Assembly (NCBI RefSeq): GCF_010731635.1
Contig: NZ_AP022583.1
Location: 496,001 to 560,000, forward strand
Direction of reading: 5' to 3'
Length of the DNA stretch: 64,000 bases
Source: Mycobacterium noviomagense
Lineage (GTDB): Bacteria > Actinomycetota > Actinomycetes > Mycobacteriales > Mycobacteriaceae
Both the position numbers and the translations under genes were made by a program. The notes beneath the pieces were generated by a model. It was given only the letters and a program-made list of their open reading frames with translations, did not search any database and was not told the DNA's origin. This document shows, piece after piece, positions 44,242 through 58,113 of this stretch (position 1 is its first letter; each line of letters begins with the position of its first letter).

Positions 44242-45950
44242 CCGGCTGATTTCCGCCGCGGCTTACCGCTGTCGCGGCGGCGGCCATCGCGTGAGGGCCG
44301 GTCCGGCCGCAGGTTGATCAGCACACCGGAGATGCGGGTCCGTTCGAGCGCCTTCAGCGTGGCGCGCGGCAACTGGGCCGGCAGCTCCACCAAGGAGTAG
44401 TCGGGTCCGATCGTGATGTGGCCGAAATCGCTGCGGTGCAAACCGCCCTCGTTCGCGATAGCGCCGACGATCGCTCCCGGGCCGACCCGGTGCCGCTTGC
44501 CCACGGCGATACGGTAAGTGGCAAACCCGTCTTTGGTGCGCTCTCGCGGCTTGCGCGCCGGCTTCTCGGTCCGGCGGTCGGCGCGGCGTGGCTCCGGAGG
44601 TTCCGGCGACATCAAGAAGTCCTCGCCGTCGCGGGACTGCAACGCCAGAGCCGCGGCGATGTCGGCCATGGGAACGTCGTGTTCGCGTTCGTAGTCCTCG
44701 ACCAGGCTGCGGAACAGCTCGATGCCCGGTGAGCTGAGCGCGTCGGTGATGGAGTCGGCGAATTTGGCTACCCGTTGCGCGTTGACGTCCTCGACGGTGG
44801 GCAGTTCGGCCTCGACGAGCTTTTGGCGCGTTGCCTTTTCGATCGCCTTGAGCAGGTGGCGCTCACGCGGTGCGACGAACAGCAGTGCGGTTCCCGAACG
44901 TCCGGCCCGGCCGGTGCGTCCGATGCGGTGCACGTAAGACTCGGTGTCGTGCGGGATGTCGTAGTTGAGCACATGCGAGATTCGGTCCACATCCAGACCG
45001 CGGGCCGCGACGTCGGTGGCAACCAGGATGTCGATACCGCCTGCCCCGCCTTCCCGCAGCGCCGCTATCGTGCGCTCCCGATGGGCCTGTGGGATATCGC
45101 CGTTGATGGCCGCTGCGGAAAAGCCTCGGGCACGCAATCTTTCGGCGACCTCTTCGGTGGCCTGCTTGGTGCGGACGAAGACGATCATCGCGTCGAACGG
45201 CTCAACTTCGAGTATTCGGGTCAGCGCGTCCATCTTTCGCGGACCGGCTACTTGGATGTAGCGCTGCGAAATATTCTCTGCTGTCGTTGTTTTGGCTTCG
45301 ACAGTGACTTCGAGCGGGTCATGCAGGTACTTGGTAGTGAGCTTGCGGATCGCCGGCGGCATGGTCGCCGAGAACAACGCGACCTGTTTGTATTCCGGGG
45401 TGTCCGACAGGATGCGTTCGACGTCGTCGGCGAAACCCATGGCCAGCATTTCGTCGGCTTCGTCGAGCACCAGATAGTCCACCCGGGACAGATCCAGCGT
45501 CCCGCGGTCGAGGTGATCGATGACCCGCCCGGGTGTTCCGACCACGACGTGGGCGCCGCGTTTCAGTCCGGCCAACTGCACGCCGTAAGAAGCTCCGCCA
45601 TAGATCGGCAGCACGGTAAGCCGCGGCAAGTGCGCGGCGTAGCGGCTGAACGCCTCCGACACTTGCAGAGCCAGTTCGCGCGTCGGCGCCAGCACCAATG
45701 CTTGCGTCGCATTGCTGGTGGTGTCGATCTTGGACAGGATCGGAAGAGCGAAGGCCGCCGTTTTGCCGGTGCCTGTCTGTGCCAGGCCCACAACGTCGGA
45801 ACCGGCCATCAACGCCGGGATCGTGGCCGCCTGGATGGCCGATGGTGTCTCATACCCGACGTCGACAATTGCCCGCAGAACCGATGGATGGATCTGCAGG
45901 TCGTCGAAGGTGGCCGGGGACGTCTCGGCCGCGGTATCTGGTGAGGTCAT
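44238..45950 (-). CDS. deaD: DEAD-box RNA helicase DeaD/CsdA
   Basis: 570 aa ATP-dependent RNA helicase for ribosome assembly and mRNA decay. Motifs in order: Q motif FDDLQIHPSVLRAI with IQAATIPALM, motif I AQTGTGKTAAF, Ia PTRELALQV, II VLDEADEML, III FSATMP, IV IVFVRTK, V ATDVAARGLD and VI HRIGRTGRAG. A C-terminal DbpA-like RNA-binding domain follows (YRIAVGKRHRVGPGAIVGAI), then a basic tail. ATG 45950 gives the N-terminus expected from Rv1253; the frame stays open up to 46016 but those residues are not conserved. Confidence 0.94.
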   Translation of the reverse strand: MTSPDTAAETSPATFDDLQIHPSVLRAIVDVGYETPSAIQAATIPALMAGSDVVGLAQTGTGKTAAFALPILSKIDTTSNATQALVLAPTRELALQVSEAFSRYAAHLPRLTVLPIYGGASYGVQLAGLKRGAHVVVGTPGRVIDHLDRGTLDLSRVDYLVLDEADEMLAMGFADDVERILSDTPEYKQVALFSATMPPAIRKLTTKYLHDPLEVTVEAKTTTAENISQRYIQVAGPRKMDALTRILEVEPFDAMIVFVRTKQATEEVAERLRARGFSAAAINGDIPQAHRERTIAALREGGAGGIDILVATDVAARGLDVDRISHVLNYDIPHDTESYVHRIGRTGRAGRSGTALLFVAPRERHLLKAIEKATRQKLVEAELPTVEDVNAQRVAKFADSITDALSSPGIELFRSLVEDYEREHDVPMADIAAALALQSRDGEDFLMSPEPPEPRRADRRTEKPARKPRERTKDGFATYRIAVGKRHRVGPGAIVGAIANEGGLHRSDFGHITIGPDYSLVELPAQLPRATLKALERTRISGVLINLRPDRPSRDGRRRDSGKPRRKSAG

Positions 45951-46040
45951 TTGAAGACCGAGTTTAGTGGCGGTTGCGAGCGACACGGTTGTTAGCGGCA
46001 CGGCCACGCCTGCCACGTCCGCGGCGCCGATGACGGTACG

Positions 46041-46634
46041 GTGCGCGTTGTGTGGTGGCTACCTTGCCGTGCGCGGACACTGATGCCCCTGGCCGCCGGC
46101 ACAGTGGCGGCCGTGGTGGTGGCCGGCTGCGGGTCGGGCGACTCCACTGTCGCCAAGACACCGCAACCAACCACCCGCCCGGCCACGACGTCCAAACCGC
46201 CGGCCCCGCCTGCTACCTCCCCGACGCCGACGAGCGCCGGTGCGGCACCGGCCGACCCGTGCGCAGTCAATCTCGGCTCGCCTGCGATCGCCCGGGCGGT
46301 CTCCGAGTTGCCTCGTGACCCGCGGAGCCGGCAGCCCTGGAATCCCGAACCGCTGGCCGGCAACTACAACGAGTGCGCGCAGCTGTCGGCAGTCATCGTC
46401 AAGGCGAACACGAACGCGACGAATGCCGATACCCGTGCGGTGATGTTCCATCTCGGCAAGTACATACCGCAGGGACTGCCGGACACGTTCGGCTTCAACG
46501 GGATCGACACCTCGCAATGCACCGGTGACACGGTGGCGCTCACATTTTCCAGCGGCATCCAGGGCTTGGTCAGCGTGGTGAAGTTCCGATGGAACGGCAA
46601 CGGGGTAGAGCTAATCGGTAACACCCGCGGCTGA
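46041..46634 (+). CDS. lprE: lipoprotein LprE
   Basis: 197 aa envelope lipoprotein. Signal peptide with hydrophobic core LMPLAAGTVAAVVVAGCGS (lipobox VAGC) is followed by a Pro/Thr-rich linker (about residues 37-65) and a compact domain (CAVNLGSPAIARAVSELPRD, YNECAQLSAVIVKANTNAT, VMFHLGKYIPQGLPDTFGF). Cysteines could pair. GTG 46041 gives a long n-region; ATG 46083 is possible. Orthologue of Rv1252c. Divergent from deaD. Function unknown. Confidence 0.88.
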   Translation: MRVVWWLPCRARTLMPLAAGTVAAVVVAGCGSGDSTVAKTPQPTTRPATTSKPPAPPATSPTPTSAGAAPADPCAVNLGSPAIARAVSELPRDPRSRQPWNPEPLAGNYNECAQLSAVIVKANTNATNADTRAVMFHLGKYIPQGLPDTFGFNGIDTSQCTGDTVALTFSSGIQGLVSVVKFRWNGNGVELIGNTRG

Positions 46635-46651
46635 GCGAGCCGCCGAAAGTT

Positions 46652-46715
46652 CCGCGAGCGGGCGCGTCTGCACGCCGACACGCCGAAAAAGGCGCGCATT
46701 TGCGCACCCTCGCGG
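46652..46715. repeat. 64-base palindromic intergenic element, copy 1
   Basis: Arms CCGCGAGCGGGCGC (46652-46665) and GCGCACCCTCGCGG (46702-46715) are inverted complements with 2 mismatches in 14. In reverse orientation the centre contains CGGCGTGTCGG, the same core as the element at 58023-58086, which is also exactly 64 bases. Located between lprE and the nuclease-helicase gene. Confidence 0.75.
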
Positions 46716-46762
46716 CTGGAGGCTGACCAGATTTGTCGGTGGCCCGACCTACAGTTGCTGCT

Positions 46763-49700
46763 GTGTTGGTCATCGACGGGAGCGTCATCTACAGCGCCTC
46801 GGATCTCGCGGCTGCATGCCAGTGCGAGTACGCGCTGTTGCGAGCTTTCGACGCCAAGCTGGGGTGGGGTCCGCCCGTCACCGTCGACGACGATGACCTG
46901 TTGGCGCGCACCGCCGCTCTCGGTGACGACCATGAGCGACGCCGGCTTGAGCAACTTCGTGAGCAATTCGGCGCGGTCACTGTCATCGGCCGGCCGGCAT
47001 CCACGATTGCCGGGTTTACCGCAGCCGCCGAGGCGACGCGCCGCGCCATTGCCGAAGGTGCGCCGGTGGTGTACCAGGCCGCGATGTTCGACGGCCGCTT
47101 CGTCGGGTTCGCCGACTTCCTGATCCGCCACGGCGACCACTACCGAGTCAGCGACACCAAGCTGGCCCGCTCGGCCAAAGTTAAGGCCCTGCTGCAGCTG
47201 GCGGCCTACGCCGACGCGCTGGCGTCGTCCGGCGTGGCGGTCGCGCCCGAGGCCGAGTTGATACTCGGCGACGGCGCCATCGCCCGCTACCGCGTCGACG
47301 AGCTTGTCCCGGTCTACCGGTCTCAGCGCGCCGCACTACAGCGGCTGCTCGACGAGCACTATGCCGCCGGACTCCCGGTGCGCTGGGACGACGAGCAGGT
47401 CCGGGCCTGTTTCCGTTGCCCAGAGTGTGACCAGCAGGTGCGTGCGTCCGACGACCTGTTGCTGGTTGCCGGCATGCGGGTAAGCCAGCGCGCCAAGCTG
47501 ATCGACGCGGGAATCACCACGGTCGCCCAGTTGGCCGAGCACTCCGGGCCAGTGCCCGATCTCGCGTCTCGCACCTTGGCGAACCTCACCGCGCAGGCGA
47601 AATTACAAGTCGCCGAACGCGAAAGCGGCACCGCTCAGTTCGAGATCGCCGATCCGCAGCCACTGGCCCTGTTGCCGAACCCCGACGATGGCGATCTGTT
47701 CTTCGACTTCGAGGGCGATCCGCTGTGGACCGTCGACGGCAGCAATTGGGGTCTGGAGTACCTGTTCGGCGTCTTGGACGCCGCGGGCGGCTTTCGTCCG
47801 TTGTGGGCGCATAACCGGGCCGATGAGCGCAAGGCGCTGAAAGGCTTCCTGGCGATGGTGGCCAAGCGCCGCAGGCGCTACCCGAACATGCACATCTACC
47901 ACTACGCACCCTACGAGAAGACCACCCTGCTCAGGCTCGCCGGCCGCCACGGCGTCGGCGAAGACGAGGTCGACGACTTGCTGCGCAGCGGGGTGCTGGT
48001 CGATTTGTACCCGTTGGTCCGCAAGAGCATTCGGATAGGAGCCGAGTCGTTCAGCCTCAAGGCATTAGAGCCGCTCTACATGGGCGCGGATCTGCGGTCG
48101 GGTGACGTGACCACCGCCGACGACTCGATCACCCAATACGCTCGATTCTGCGAGCTGCGCGACAGCGGCCGGGTCGACGAGGCGGCGGCGGTGCTCAAGG
48201 AAATCGAGGACTATAACCGCTACGACTGCCGGTCGACCCGCGCGCTGCGCGACTGGCTGCTCATCCGGGCCTTCGAGTGCGGTGTCACTCCCATTGGAGC
48301 ACAGTCGGTTTCCGGTGGTGACGGCATCGAACAGCATGATCAGCTGGCAGTCACCCTGGCCGACTTTGCCGGCGATCCCTCCGTCAGCGACCGCACATCC
48401 GAACAGACGGCGGTGGCAATGATCGCTGCTGCCCGTGGCTACCACCGACGTGAGGCCAAACCGTTTTGGTGGGCGCACTTCGATCGGTTGAACTATCCGA
48501 TCGATGAATGGGCCGACAACACCGACGTTTTCGTCGTCGACGAGGCTTCGGTTACGGTGGAATGGCATACGCCTGCCCGCGCGCGCAAACCGCAACGGCG
48601 AGTGCGGCTGACCGGGGAGCTCGCACGCGGAGAGCTCAAGGCTGAGGTCTTTGCGCTCTACGAGCCACCAGCACCGGCAACCTTGACCGACAACCCAGAC
48701 CGTCGAGCAGCGGGCCGCGCCACAGTCGTCGAGTGCGACGACCCGACAGTGCCCACCGAAGTGACGATCCTCGAGCGAACGACCGACGCCGCCACCACCT
48801 TTCACCAAACGCCGTTGGCGCTGACACCGGGGTCGCCCGTGCCGACGACGAAGCTGCGGGGATCGATCGAGGCGACGGCCGCCGCGGTGGCGGCCGAATT
48901 GCCGCAACTTCCCCGTACCGGGCTTTTCGACATCCTGCTGCGCCGCCCACCGCGCACCCGCAGCGGTACCCCGCTCCCCCGCGGCAGCGATACCGCCATC
49001 GACATCACCACCGCGCTGCTCGACCTCGACTCGTCGTATGTCGCGGTGCACGGACCGCCCGGAACCGGCAAGACCCGTACGGCTGCGCGGGTCATCACGC
49101 GACTGGTCACCGAATACGGTTGGCGTATTGGGGTTGTCGGGCAGTCGCATGCCGTGGTCGAGAACCTGCTCGACTGCGCGATCACGGTCGGCATCGATCC
49201 CGCGCGGGTAGCCAAGAAGCCGCATGGCCGCGACAATCCGCGCTGGCAACACATCGACGAAAACGACTACGCTGCTTTCATTTCCGACACGGCCGGATGC
49301 GTGATCGGCGGCACGGCATGGGACTTCGCCAACCCCAGCCGGGTGCCACAGGGAAGCCTTGATCTGTTGGCGATCGACGAGGCCGGTCAGTTCTGTTTGG
49401 CCAATACGATTGCCGTAGCACCCGCGGCGGCGAACCTGTTGCTGCTCGGCGATCCGCAACAACTGCCACAAGTCAGCCAGGGCACCCATCCCGAACCTGT
49501 CGATACCTCGGCTCTGGGCTGGCTGGTGGACGGGCAACGCACCTTGCCTCTCGAACGCGGCTACTTCCTGAACCGCTCCTACCGAATGCATCCGGCGGTA
49601 TGTCATCCGGTCTCGACACTCGCGTACGAAGGCCGACTGCATTCCGAGACCGAATGCACCGCCGCGCGGCATCTCGACGGGTATCCGCCGGGAGTACACG

Positions 49701-50230
49701 TGCTGTGCATCGACCATGCCGGCAACGCCATCGACAGCCCGGAAGAAGCCGACGCGATCGTCGTCGAGATACAGCGCCTGCTCGGGTCGACGTGGACCGA
49801 CGAGCACGGCACCCGGCCATTAACCGCCTCGGATGTGCTCGTCCTTGCGCCCTACAACGCCCAGGTGGTGCTGCTGCGTCAGCGGTTGTCGGCTGCCGGA
49901 CTGGACGCGGTTCGGGTCGGCACGGTGGACAAGTTCCAGGGCACACAAGCGCCGGTGGTCTTCATTTCCATGACCGCATCGTCCATCGATGAGGTACCTC
50001 GCGGAATTTCGTTCCTGCTCAACAGGAATCGTTTGAACGTCGCGGTCAGCCGCGCCCAGTATGCTGCGGTGATCGTCCGCTCGGTCATGTTGACCGAATA
50101 CCTGCCCGCCACCCCCGCCGGCCTCATCGAGCTGGGCGCGTTCCTCGGGCTGACCTCCGGTGGGATGCCGAGCCCATGGCCGTGCCGCGACGGACAGGAC
50201 GCTCGTCGCGCCGCTGCGCTGTACGGCTAG
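46763..50230 (+). CDS. RecB-like nuclease fused to UPF1/DNA2-type helicase (Rv1251c orthologue)
   Basis: About 1155 aa. Part one (to about 540) is the TM0106-like RecB nuclease region: [20 protein letters not shown], a PD-(D/E)xK-type core with [20 protein letters not shown], a CFRCPEC cysteine pair (about 215), and an RNase-H-like segment [10 protein letters not shown] (about 312) with [20 protein letters not shown]. Part two is an SF1B helicase: Walker [13 protein letters not shown] (about 763), AIDEAGQF (about 869), GDPQQLPQV, and [15 protein letters not shown] with LNVAVSRAQ near the end. GTG 46763 was preferred to TTG 46733. Probably processes damaged or foreign DNA or RNA. Its stop shares CTAG with the convergent exporter gene. 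Confidence 0.88.
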   Translation: MLVIDGSVIYSASDLAAACQCEYALLRAFDAKLGWGPPVTVDDDDLLARTAALGDDHERRRLEQLREQFGAVTVIGRPASTIAGFTAAAEATRRAIAEGAPVVYQAAMFDGRFVGFADFLIRHGDHYRVSDTKLARSAKVKALLQLAAYADALASSGVAVAPEAELILGDGAIARYRVDELVPVYRSQRAALQRLLDEHYAAGLPVRWDDEQVRACFRCPECDQQVRASDDLLLVAGMRVSQRAKLIDAGITTVAQLAEHSGPVPDLASRTLANLTAQAKLQVAERESGTAQFEIADPQPLALLPNPDDGDLFFDFEGDPLWTVDGSNWGLEYLFGVLDAAGGFRPLWAHNRADERKALKGFLAMVAKRRRRYPNMHIYHYAPYEKTTLLRLAGRHGVGEDEVDDLLRSGVLVDLYPLVRKSIRIGAESFSLKALEPLYMGADLRSGDVTTADDSITQYARFCELRDSGRVDEAAAVLKEIEDYNRYDCRSTRALRDWLLIRAFECGVTPIGAQSVSGGDGIEQHDQLAVTLADFAGDPSVSDRTSEQTAVAMIAAARGYHRREAKPFWWAHFDRLNYPIDEWADNTDVFVVDEASVTVEWHTPARARKPQRRVRLTGELARGELKAEVFALYEPPAPATLTDNPDRRAAGRATVVECDDPTVPTEVTILERTTDAATTFHQTPLALTPGSPVPTTKLRGSIEATAAAVAAELPQLPRTGLFDILLRRPPRTRSGTPLPRGSDTAIDITTALLDLDSSYVAVHGPPGTGKTRTAARVITRLVTEYGWRIGVVGQSHAVVENLLDCAITVGIDPARVAKKPHGRDNPRWQHIDENDYAAFISDTAGCVIGGTAWDFANPSRVPQGSLDLLAIDEAGQFCLANTIAVAPAAANLLLLGDPQQLPQVSQGTHPEPVDTSALGWLVDGQRTLPLERGYFLNRSYRMHPAVCHPVSTLAYEGRLHSETECTAARHLDGYPPGVHVLCIDHAGNAIDSPEEADAIVVEIQRLLGSTWTDEHGTRPLTASDVLVLAPYNAQVVLLRQRLSAAGLDAVRVGTVDKFQGTQAPVVFISMTASSIDEVPRGISFLLNRNRLNVAVSRAQYAAVIVRSVMLTEYLPATPAGLIELGAFLGLTSGGMPSPWPCRDGQDARRAAALYG

Positions 50231-52446
50231 TCAGGTTCGTGAGACGAGTGCCGCCCGTAACTCGGGGGATCGTCGAAGTCGGCGCGGTAGTGCCGGTTGC
50301 GCGGTGGCTCATCGCCCGCACCCTGGTGACGAGTCGAACTGCCGCGCCAAAAGCGCTCCGACCACAAGACATCGTCGTCGTCGGATTGCGAGTGCGCCCT
50401 ACCCGAATCGCTGCGGCGGTTCTCCGACGGCGGGAACGGATCGTCGGCCAACTCCTGCCGTGTCGACTCGTCAGAGCCGTGGTATTGCCGGTTCCGGCTG
50501 CCGACTTCGGCAGGGGGACCATAGCCGACGGCGCCGTAGGTGTCGTTGATCTCATCGACGAACGCGTCGGCCGAACGCGGGTCGGTCACTGACGCTGCAG
50601 ATTCGACGAACGGCCGGAACAGCGGCCGGTCGTCCACGTGAGACCCATTGTGAGCAAACCCGATTGGTTCGACGCGCGCCGTCGGATCGGGGTGCCGCAC
50701 AGTGCGCGGTGTCGGTCGGGGACGTTCGACGCGAGGCTTCAACGGCGCGGTGTCGTCTTCGTCGTAGCCGGCGGGTTCCTGCCAGAGTGCTGGTTCACGA
50801 GCGATCGTGTACTCGACGTAGTCATCGTCGTCGTAGTCATCGCCTACCACGTCGTCATCCGCCATTACGGGAACGCGTTCGGTTCGATCGCCGACGCCGG
50901 CGGGCAACCCGTCGCGCGCCCGGCCCGTCTGGCCGCCACCCTCCAAGCCGAAGCCGACCATGAACAGCGCGGCACCCACCCCGAAGAGTGCGATGAACGC
51001 GGGCAGCAGCATCGACTGCGACATCGCTGCGGCGAACGGTTCGCGCAGAAACGCGGGCAGTTGCAACGCTGCTGCCTGGGGTCCCGGCGGAGATGCACCG
51101 TCGGGCATCGGTGGCATTTCGGCGGTGATCCGCGTGGACATGAAGGCGGCGATCCCGGCGCTGCCGAGCACGGCGCCGACGAGCCGGGTTGCGTTGAAGA
51201 CGCCGGCGCCGGCGCCGGCCACGTCCGGCGGCAGGTTGCGGGTGGCGGTCGCGGCCAGCGGTTGCCAGACGAAAGCCATCCCGAACCCGATCGCGGCGAA
51301 CGGCAACACCAGCCGCCAAATCGGCGTGGTCGGCGTCGTCTCGATCGACAGCCACGTCAGCCCGATCGCCAACACCGAGAAGCCGAAACCAACCACAGGC
51401 CGGGGGTGGTAGTTGTCGACGATCTTGCCGACCACCGGGGCCAGCAGGCCGCTGACGATCGCCATCGGCGCGGTCAACAGCGCTGAGCGAGTCGGCGACA
51501 GCCCGCACACCGCCTGCGCGTAGAACATCAGCGGCAGGATCATCGCCGTCGCTGCGAACCCGATCACCGCCACCGCGAGGTTGGCCAGACTGAAGTTGCG
51601 GTCGGAGAAGATGTGCAGCGGGATCAGCGGTTCACCCGTGTTGATCGCCTGCCAGTAGACGAACATCACCATGAAGCCGATCCCGGCGACAATCACCGCC
51701 CAGATCCACGGCGCCCAGCCGCCGGCTTGACCCTGCTGCAGGCCGAAGACGACGAGGAACATGCCGGCGCCGGATAATCCCACACCGGCCAGGTCGAACC
51801 GGTGATCGTTGGTGGGAAGCACCGGGATCAACCAGACCGCCAACGCCATCCCGATGATGCCGATCGGCACGTTGACGAAAAAGATCCACTCCCAACCCAG
51901 TCCGTCGACCAGCACACCGCCGGCCAGCGGCCCGACCAGGGTGGCGACGCCGGCGGTGGCGCCCCACAGGCTCATCGCCATACCGCGACGCTCGGGCGGG
52001 AAGATCCGGGTGATCATCGACAGCGTTTGCGGGGTCAGCAGGGCGGCGCCGATGCCCTGAACCACTCGGGCGGCGATCAGCATCCCGATACTGCCCGACA
52101 GTCCGCACCACAACGAGGCGGCGGTGAACACCGCCAGTCCGATCATGTACAGGTTCTTCGGGCCGAACCGGTCGCCGAGGCGACCCGCCACCAGCAACGG
52201 CACCGCGTAGGCCAGCAGGTAGGCGCTGGTCACCCAGATGACCGTGTCGTAGCCGGTACCCAGCTTGGCCATGATGCTGGGATTGGCGACCGCGACGATG
52301 GTGGAGTCGACCAGGATCATGAAAAAGCCCACGATCATCGCCCACAACGCGTGCCACGGCTTCGTCACATGCGGACGCTTTTGGGGCTTCGCCGCGGTCG
52401 CGCGTCCAGCACCGCCGGCGCGCACCCGACTTGTCGGCGCAGTCAT
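50227..52446 (-). CDS. MFS drug exporter, DHA2 (14-TM) type, with long acidic C-terminal tail
   Basis: 739 aa. Residues about 30-510 form 14 membrane segments with the DHA2/EmrB-QacA marks: [34 protein letters not shown] (motif A), [19 protein letters not shown] and [11 protein letters not shown] (motif C region upstream: [16 protein letters not shown]). Residues about 515-739 are a hydrophilic tail full of Asp, Arg and Pro ([18 protein letters not shown]), with no fold I recognise. From memory Rv1250 has 579 residues, so the tail is longer here. The upstream padR gene overlaps by 4 bases: a repressor-pump operon. Confidence 0.9.
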   Translation of the reverse strand: MTAPTSRVRAGGAGRATAAKPQKRPHVTKPWHALWAMIVGFFMILVDSTIVAVANPSIMAKLGTGYDTVIWVTSAYLLAYAVPLLVAGRLGDRFGPKNLYMIGLAVFTAASLWCGLSGSIGMLIAARVVQGIGAALLTPQTLSMITRIFPPERRGMAMSLWGATAGVATLVGPLAGGVLVDGLGWEWIFFVNVPIGIIGMALAVWLIPVLPTNDHRFDLAGVGLSGAGMFLVVFGLQQGQAGGWAPWIWAVIVAGIGFMVMFVYWQAINTGEPLIPLHIFSDRNFSLANLAVAVIGFAATAMILPLMFYAQAVCGLSPTRSALLTAPMAIVSGLLAPVVGKIVDNYHPRPVVGFGFSVLAIGLTWLSIETTPTTPIWRLVLPFAAIGFGMAFVWQPLAATATRNLPPDVAGAGAGVFNATRLVGAVLGSAGIAAFMSTRITAEMPPMPDGASPPGPQAAALQLPAFLREPFAAAMSQSMLLPAFIALFGVGAALFMVGFGLEGGGQTGRARDGLPAGVGDRTERVPVMADDDVVGDDYDDDDYVEYTIAREPALWQEPAGYDEDDTAPLKPRVERPRPTPRTVRHPDPTARVEPIGFAHNGSHVDDRPLFRPFVESAASVTDPRSADAFVDEINDTYGAVGYGPPAEVGSRNRQYHGSDESTRQELADDPFPPSENRRSDSGRAHSQSDDDDVLWSERFWRGSSTRHQGAGDEPPRNRHYRADFDDPPSYGRHSSHEPD

Positions 52447-53045
52447 TTCTCCACCTCGCTTCCGCTATCCGCGATGGCATCGAGCCGAGGGGCGTGCTGC
52501 CACGGGAGGTCACCCGAGTCCAGCGCCGCTGCGAACTCTCGCAGCCAGGTGACCTGAGCTCGAGTAGTGGCCAGCAAGTAATCCAACGCCACGACGACGG
52601 CCGTCGATGCGGCGTTGGCGTCGCGCAGCGCCATCATTTCGGCAACGTCAGCCTCCAGAGCAGCCACGCGGCTGCTCACCGCTTCGGCGGCGGTGTCCGT
52701 ATCGAGATGGTGCATTTCGGCCAGCGCGGTGACGAACTGGGGGAATTCGTCGGTCGGGATAGCCACCAATTCGCGTACCCGCTCGGTGAGCGCCTCAACA
52801 CCGGCGTCGGTGATTTCGTAGATCGCCCGCTCCGGCCGATTTCCGTGCCGGCTGGTCGCCGCCCGCCGGATCAGTTTCTCCTCGGCCAACCGATCTACGA
52901 CGTGATAGAGCGACCCTGGCCGGACCTTCACGATGCGGTCCGCTCGGCGGTCGACAAGTATCTGGAACATCTCGTAGCCGTGCATCGGACGATCACGCAG
53001 CAGCGCCAATACGGCGACACCAAGTGGTGTCAATCGGTATGGCAT
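52443..53045 (-). CDS. PadR-family transcriptional repressor
   Basis: 200 aa winged-helix regulator. The PadR signature is clear: [55 protein letters not shown], with the wing [14 protein letters not shown]; the C-terminal dimerisation helices follow (about 110-190). It overlaps the drug-exporter gene by 4 bases and is likely the ligand-sensing repressor of that operon, like LmrR and LadR in other Gram-positives. The promoter lies in the repeat-containing gap upstream. Confidence 0.9.
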   Translation of the reverse strand: MPYRLTPLGVAVLALLRDRPMHGYEMFQILVDRRADRIVKVRPGSLYHVVDRLAEEKLIRRAATSRHGNRPERAIYEITDAGVEALTERVRELVAIPTDEFPQFVTALAEMHHLDTDTAAEAVSSRVAALEADVAEMMALRDANAASTAVVVALDYLLATTRAQVTWLREFAAALDSGDLPWQHAPRLDAIADSGSEVEK

Positions 53046-53049
53046 TGCG

Positions 53050-53145
53050 GCTCCTCCTCCCGCCGCTGCGCGGCGGATATCGTCGCCGCGTGGTCGGATG
53101 GTCCAGCTCCTCCGCTAGCCGCTCCGCGGCGGGCATCGTCGCCGC
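53050..53145. repeat. two-copy 56-base direct repeat upstream of padR
   Basis: GCTCCTCC at 53050 and 53106 begins two units with a period of 56 bases. The best-conserved segment (53064-53089 and 53120-53145, 26 bases) differs at 3 positions; it contains CGCGGCGG and ATCGTCGCCGC. The rest of each unit has diverged. Located between padR and the Rv1249c-like gene, where the divergent promoters must lie. Confidence 0.7.
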
Positions 53146-53337
53146 ACGAGAGCGGATTATTCCGAGCGGAGTAATCGCTGCGAGGCTACGGGGCCGACCT
53201 TCGTCAACACAACTCTTGAATGCATCGGCGTCGTGCACAGCTGACGGTGCCGCCGTCCGGGCAGTTCTTCAAACCGGCGCTAGCCTGGAAAGACGCCATT
53301 CACGCCCGGGCCGAACCGGGCCAGACTTGGAGGCACA

Positions 53338-54093
53338 ATGAGCGCACGACGCGCCGGGCCGACGCCACATCAGTTGTCGGCTACCCCGACTGAACGACCG
53401 AAGGCTTCCGCCCGAGCCCTCGCGCAGATCATCGAACGTAGCTCGCGGGTGCAGGGTCCTGCTGCCAAGACTTACGTGGAACGGCTGCGCCGCGCCAACC
53501 CGGACGCCACACCGGCACAGATCGTCGCCAAGCTGGAGAAGCGCTACCTGGCGGCGGTGACCGGCAGCGGGGCCGCGGTGGGTTCGACGGCAGCCTTCCC
53601 TGGCATCGGCACGTTGGCGGCGCTGTCCGCTGCTGCAGGCGAAACCGTGGTGTTTCTCGAGGCCACCGCCGTCTTTGTGCTGGCACTCGCCGACGTGTAC
53701 GGCGTTCCCGCCGACCACCGCGAACACCGCCGCGCGCTGGTGCTGGCGGTGTTGGTTGGCGACGACAGCAAGCGCGCTCTTGCCGACCTCATCGGCCCCG
53801 GCCGTACCAGCGGCGCCTGGCTGACCGAGGGCGTGGCGTCGTTGCCGCTGCCCGCGGTGTCGCAGCTCAATTCGCGGCTGCTCAAGTACGCGGTCCGGCG
53901 CTACACACTGCGGCGCAGCGCGCTGATGCTCGGCAAGATGCTGCCGGTCGGCGTGGGCGCCGTAATCGGCGGCGTCGGCAACCGGATGGCGGGCAAGAAG
54001 ATCGTCCGCAATGCGCGCAAAGCGTTCGGTCCCCCACCCGCCCGCTGGCCGGTCACCCTGCACCTGCTGCCATACGCGCACGACATTCGCTAG
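53338..54093 (+). CDS. conserved membrane protein (Rv1249c orthologue)
   Basis: 251 aa. A polar N-terminus (about 75 residues, rich in Arg, Ala and Pro) precedes two glycine/alanine-rich hydrophobic segments (VTGSGAAVGSTAAFPGIGTL and FLEATAVFVLALADVYG) and a further one near residue 205 (MLPVGVGAVIGGVGNRMAG). Glycine-zipper-like spacing in these segments suggests a small helical membrane assembly. I know no function. Transcribed in the same direction as kgd, with 191 bases between them. Confidence 0.8.
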   Translation: MSARRAGPTPHQLSATPTERPKASARALAQIIERSSRVQGPAAKTYVERLRRANPDATPAQIVAKLEKRYLAAVTGSGAAVGSTAAFPGIGTLAALSAAAGETVVFLEATAVFVLALADVYGVPADHREHRRALVLAVLVGDDSKRALADLIGPGRTSGAWLTEGVASLPLPAVSQLNSRLLKYAVRRYTLRRSALMLGKMLPVGVGAVIGGVGNRMAGKKIVRNARKAFGPPPARWPVTLHLLPYAHDIR

Positions 54094-54284
54094 CCTCCGC
54101 GGCCATACGGCGAGCGCACCGTTTTGCCGTGCCTGGCGGATTGGCCGCGAAGGGTTAGCCTTTATGGGGCGGGAACAGTCAAAACCGTCGCAGTCCGCAG
54201 ATGCGCCGCTGCCGCGGGCGCACCACGGTGGCAAGCGTCACGGCGCGCGCTTGCCGAGCAGAGGAATCGAGGCGAGCAGCTGCA

Positions 54285-57995
<3,711 letters not shown>

Positions 57996-58022
57996 GCGTT
58001 GTCGCCGCCCGCGCTGGCCCTG

Positions 58023-58086
58023 CCGCGAGCGTGCGTAGAGTGTCAGCGAAACCGGCGTGTCGGGGTACAAACATGCACGCTCGCGG
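58023..58086. repeat. 64-base palindromic intergenic element, copy 2
   Basis: Perfect 12-base arms CCGCGAGCGTGC (58023-58034) and GCACGCTCGCGG (58075-58086) enclose a 40-base centre with CGGCGTGTCGG. Same length, arm motif and core as the element at 46652-46715. Lies between kgd and the SDR gene, 28 bases after the kgd stop, where it could also act as a transcription terminator or RNA-stabilising hairpin. Confidence 0.8.
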
Positions 58087-58113
58087 AGTGAGGGGCGGAG
58101 TGAGGGAGGGTCC

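Noticed and set aside
48065..49807. 580-codon minus-strand open frame
   Set aside because: Antisense to the nuclease-helicase gene, whose motifs are intact; no recognised domain in the shadow.
58000..58113. relBE toxin-antitoxin genes expected next to kgd from M. tuberculosis
   Set aside because: Only a 118-base gap with the palindromic element exists between kgd and the SDR gene.
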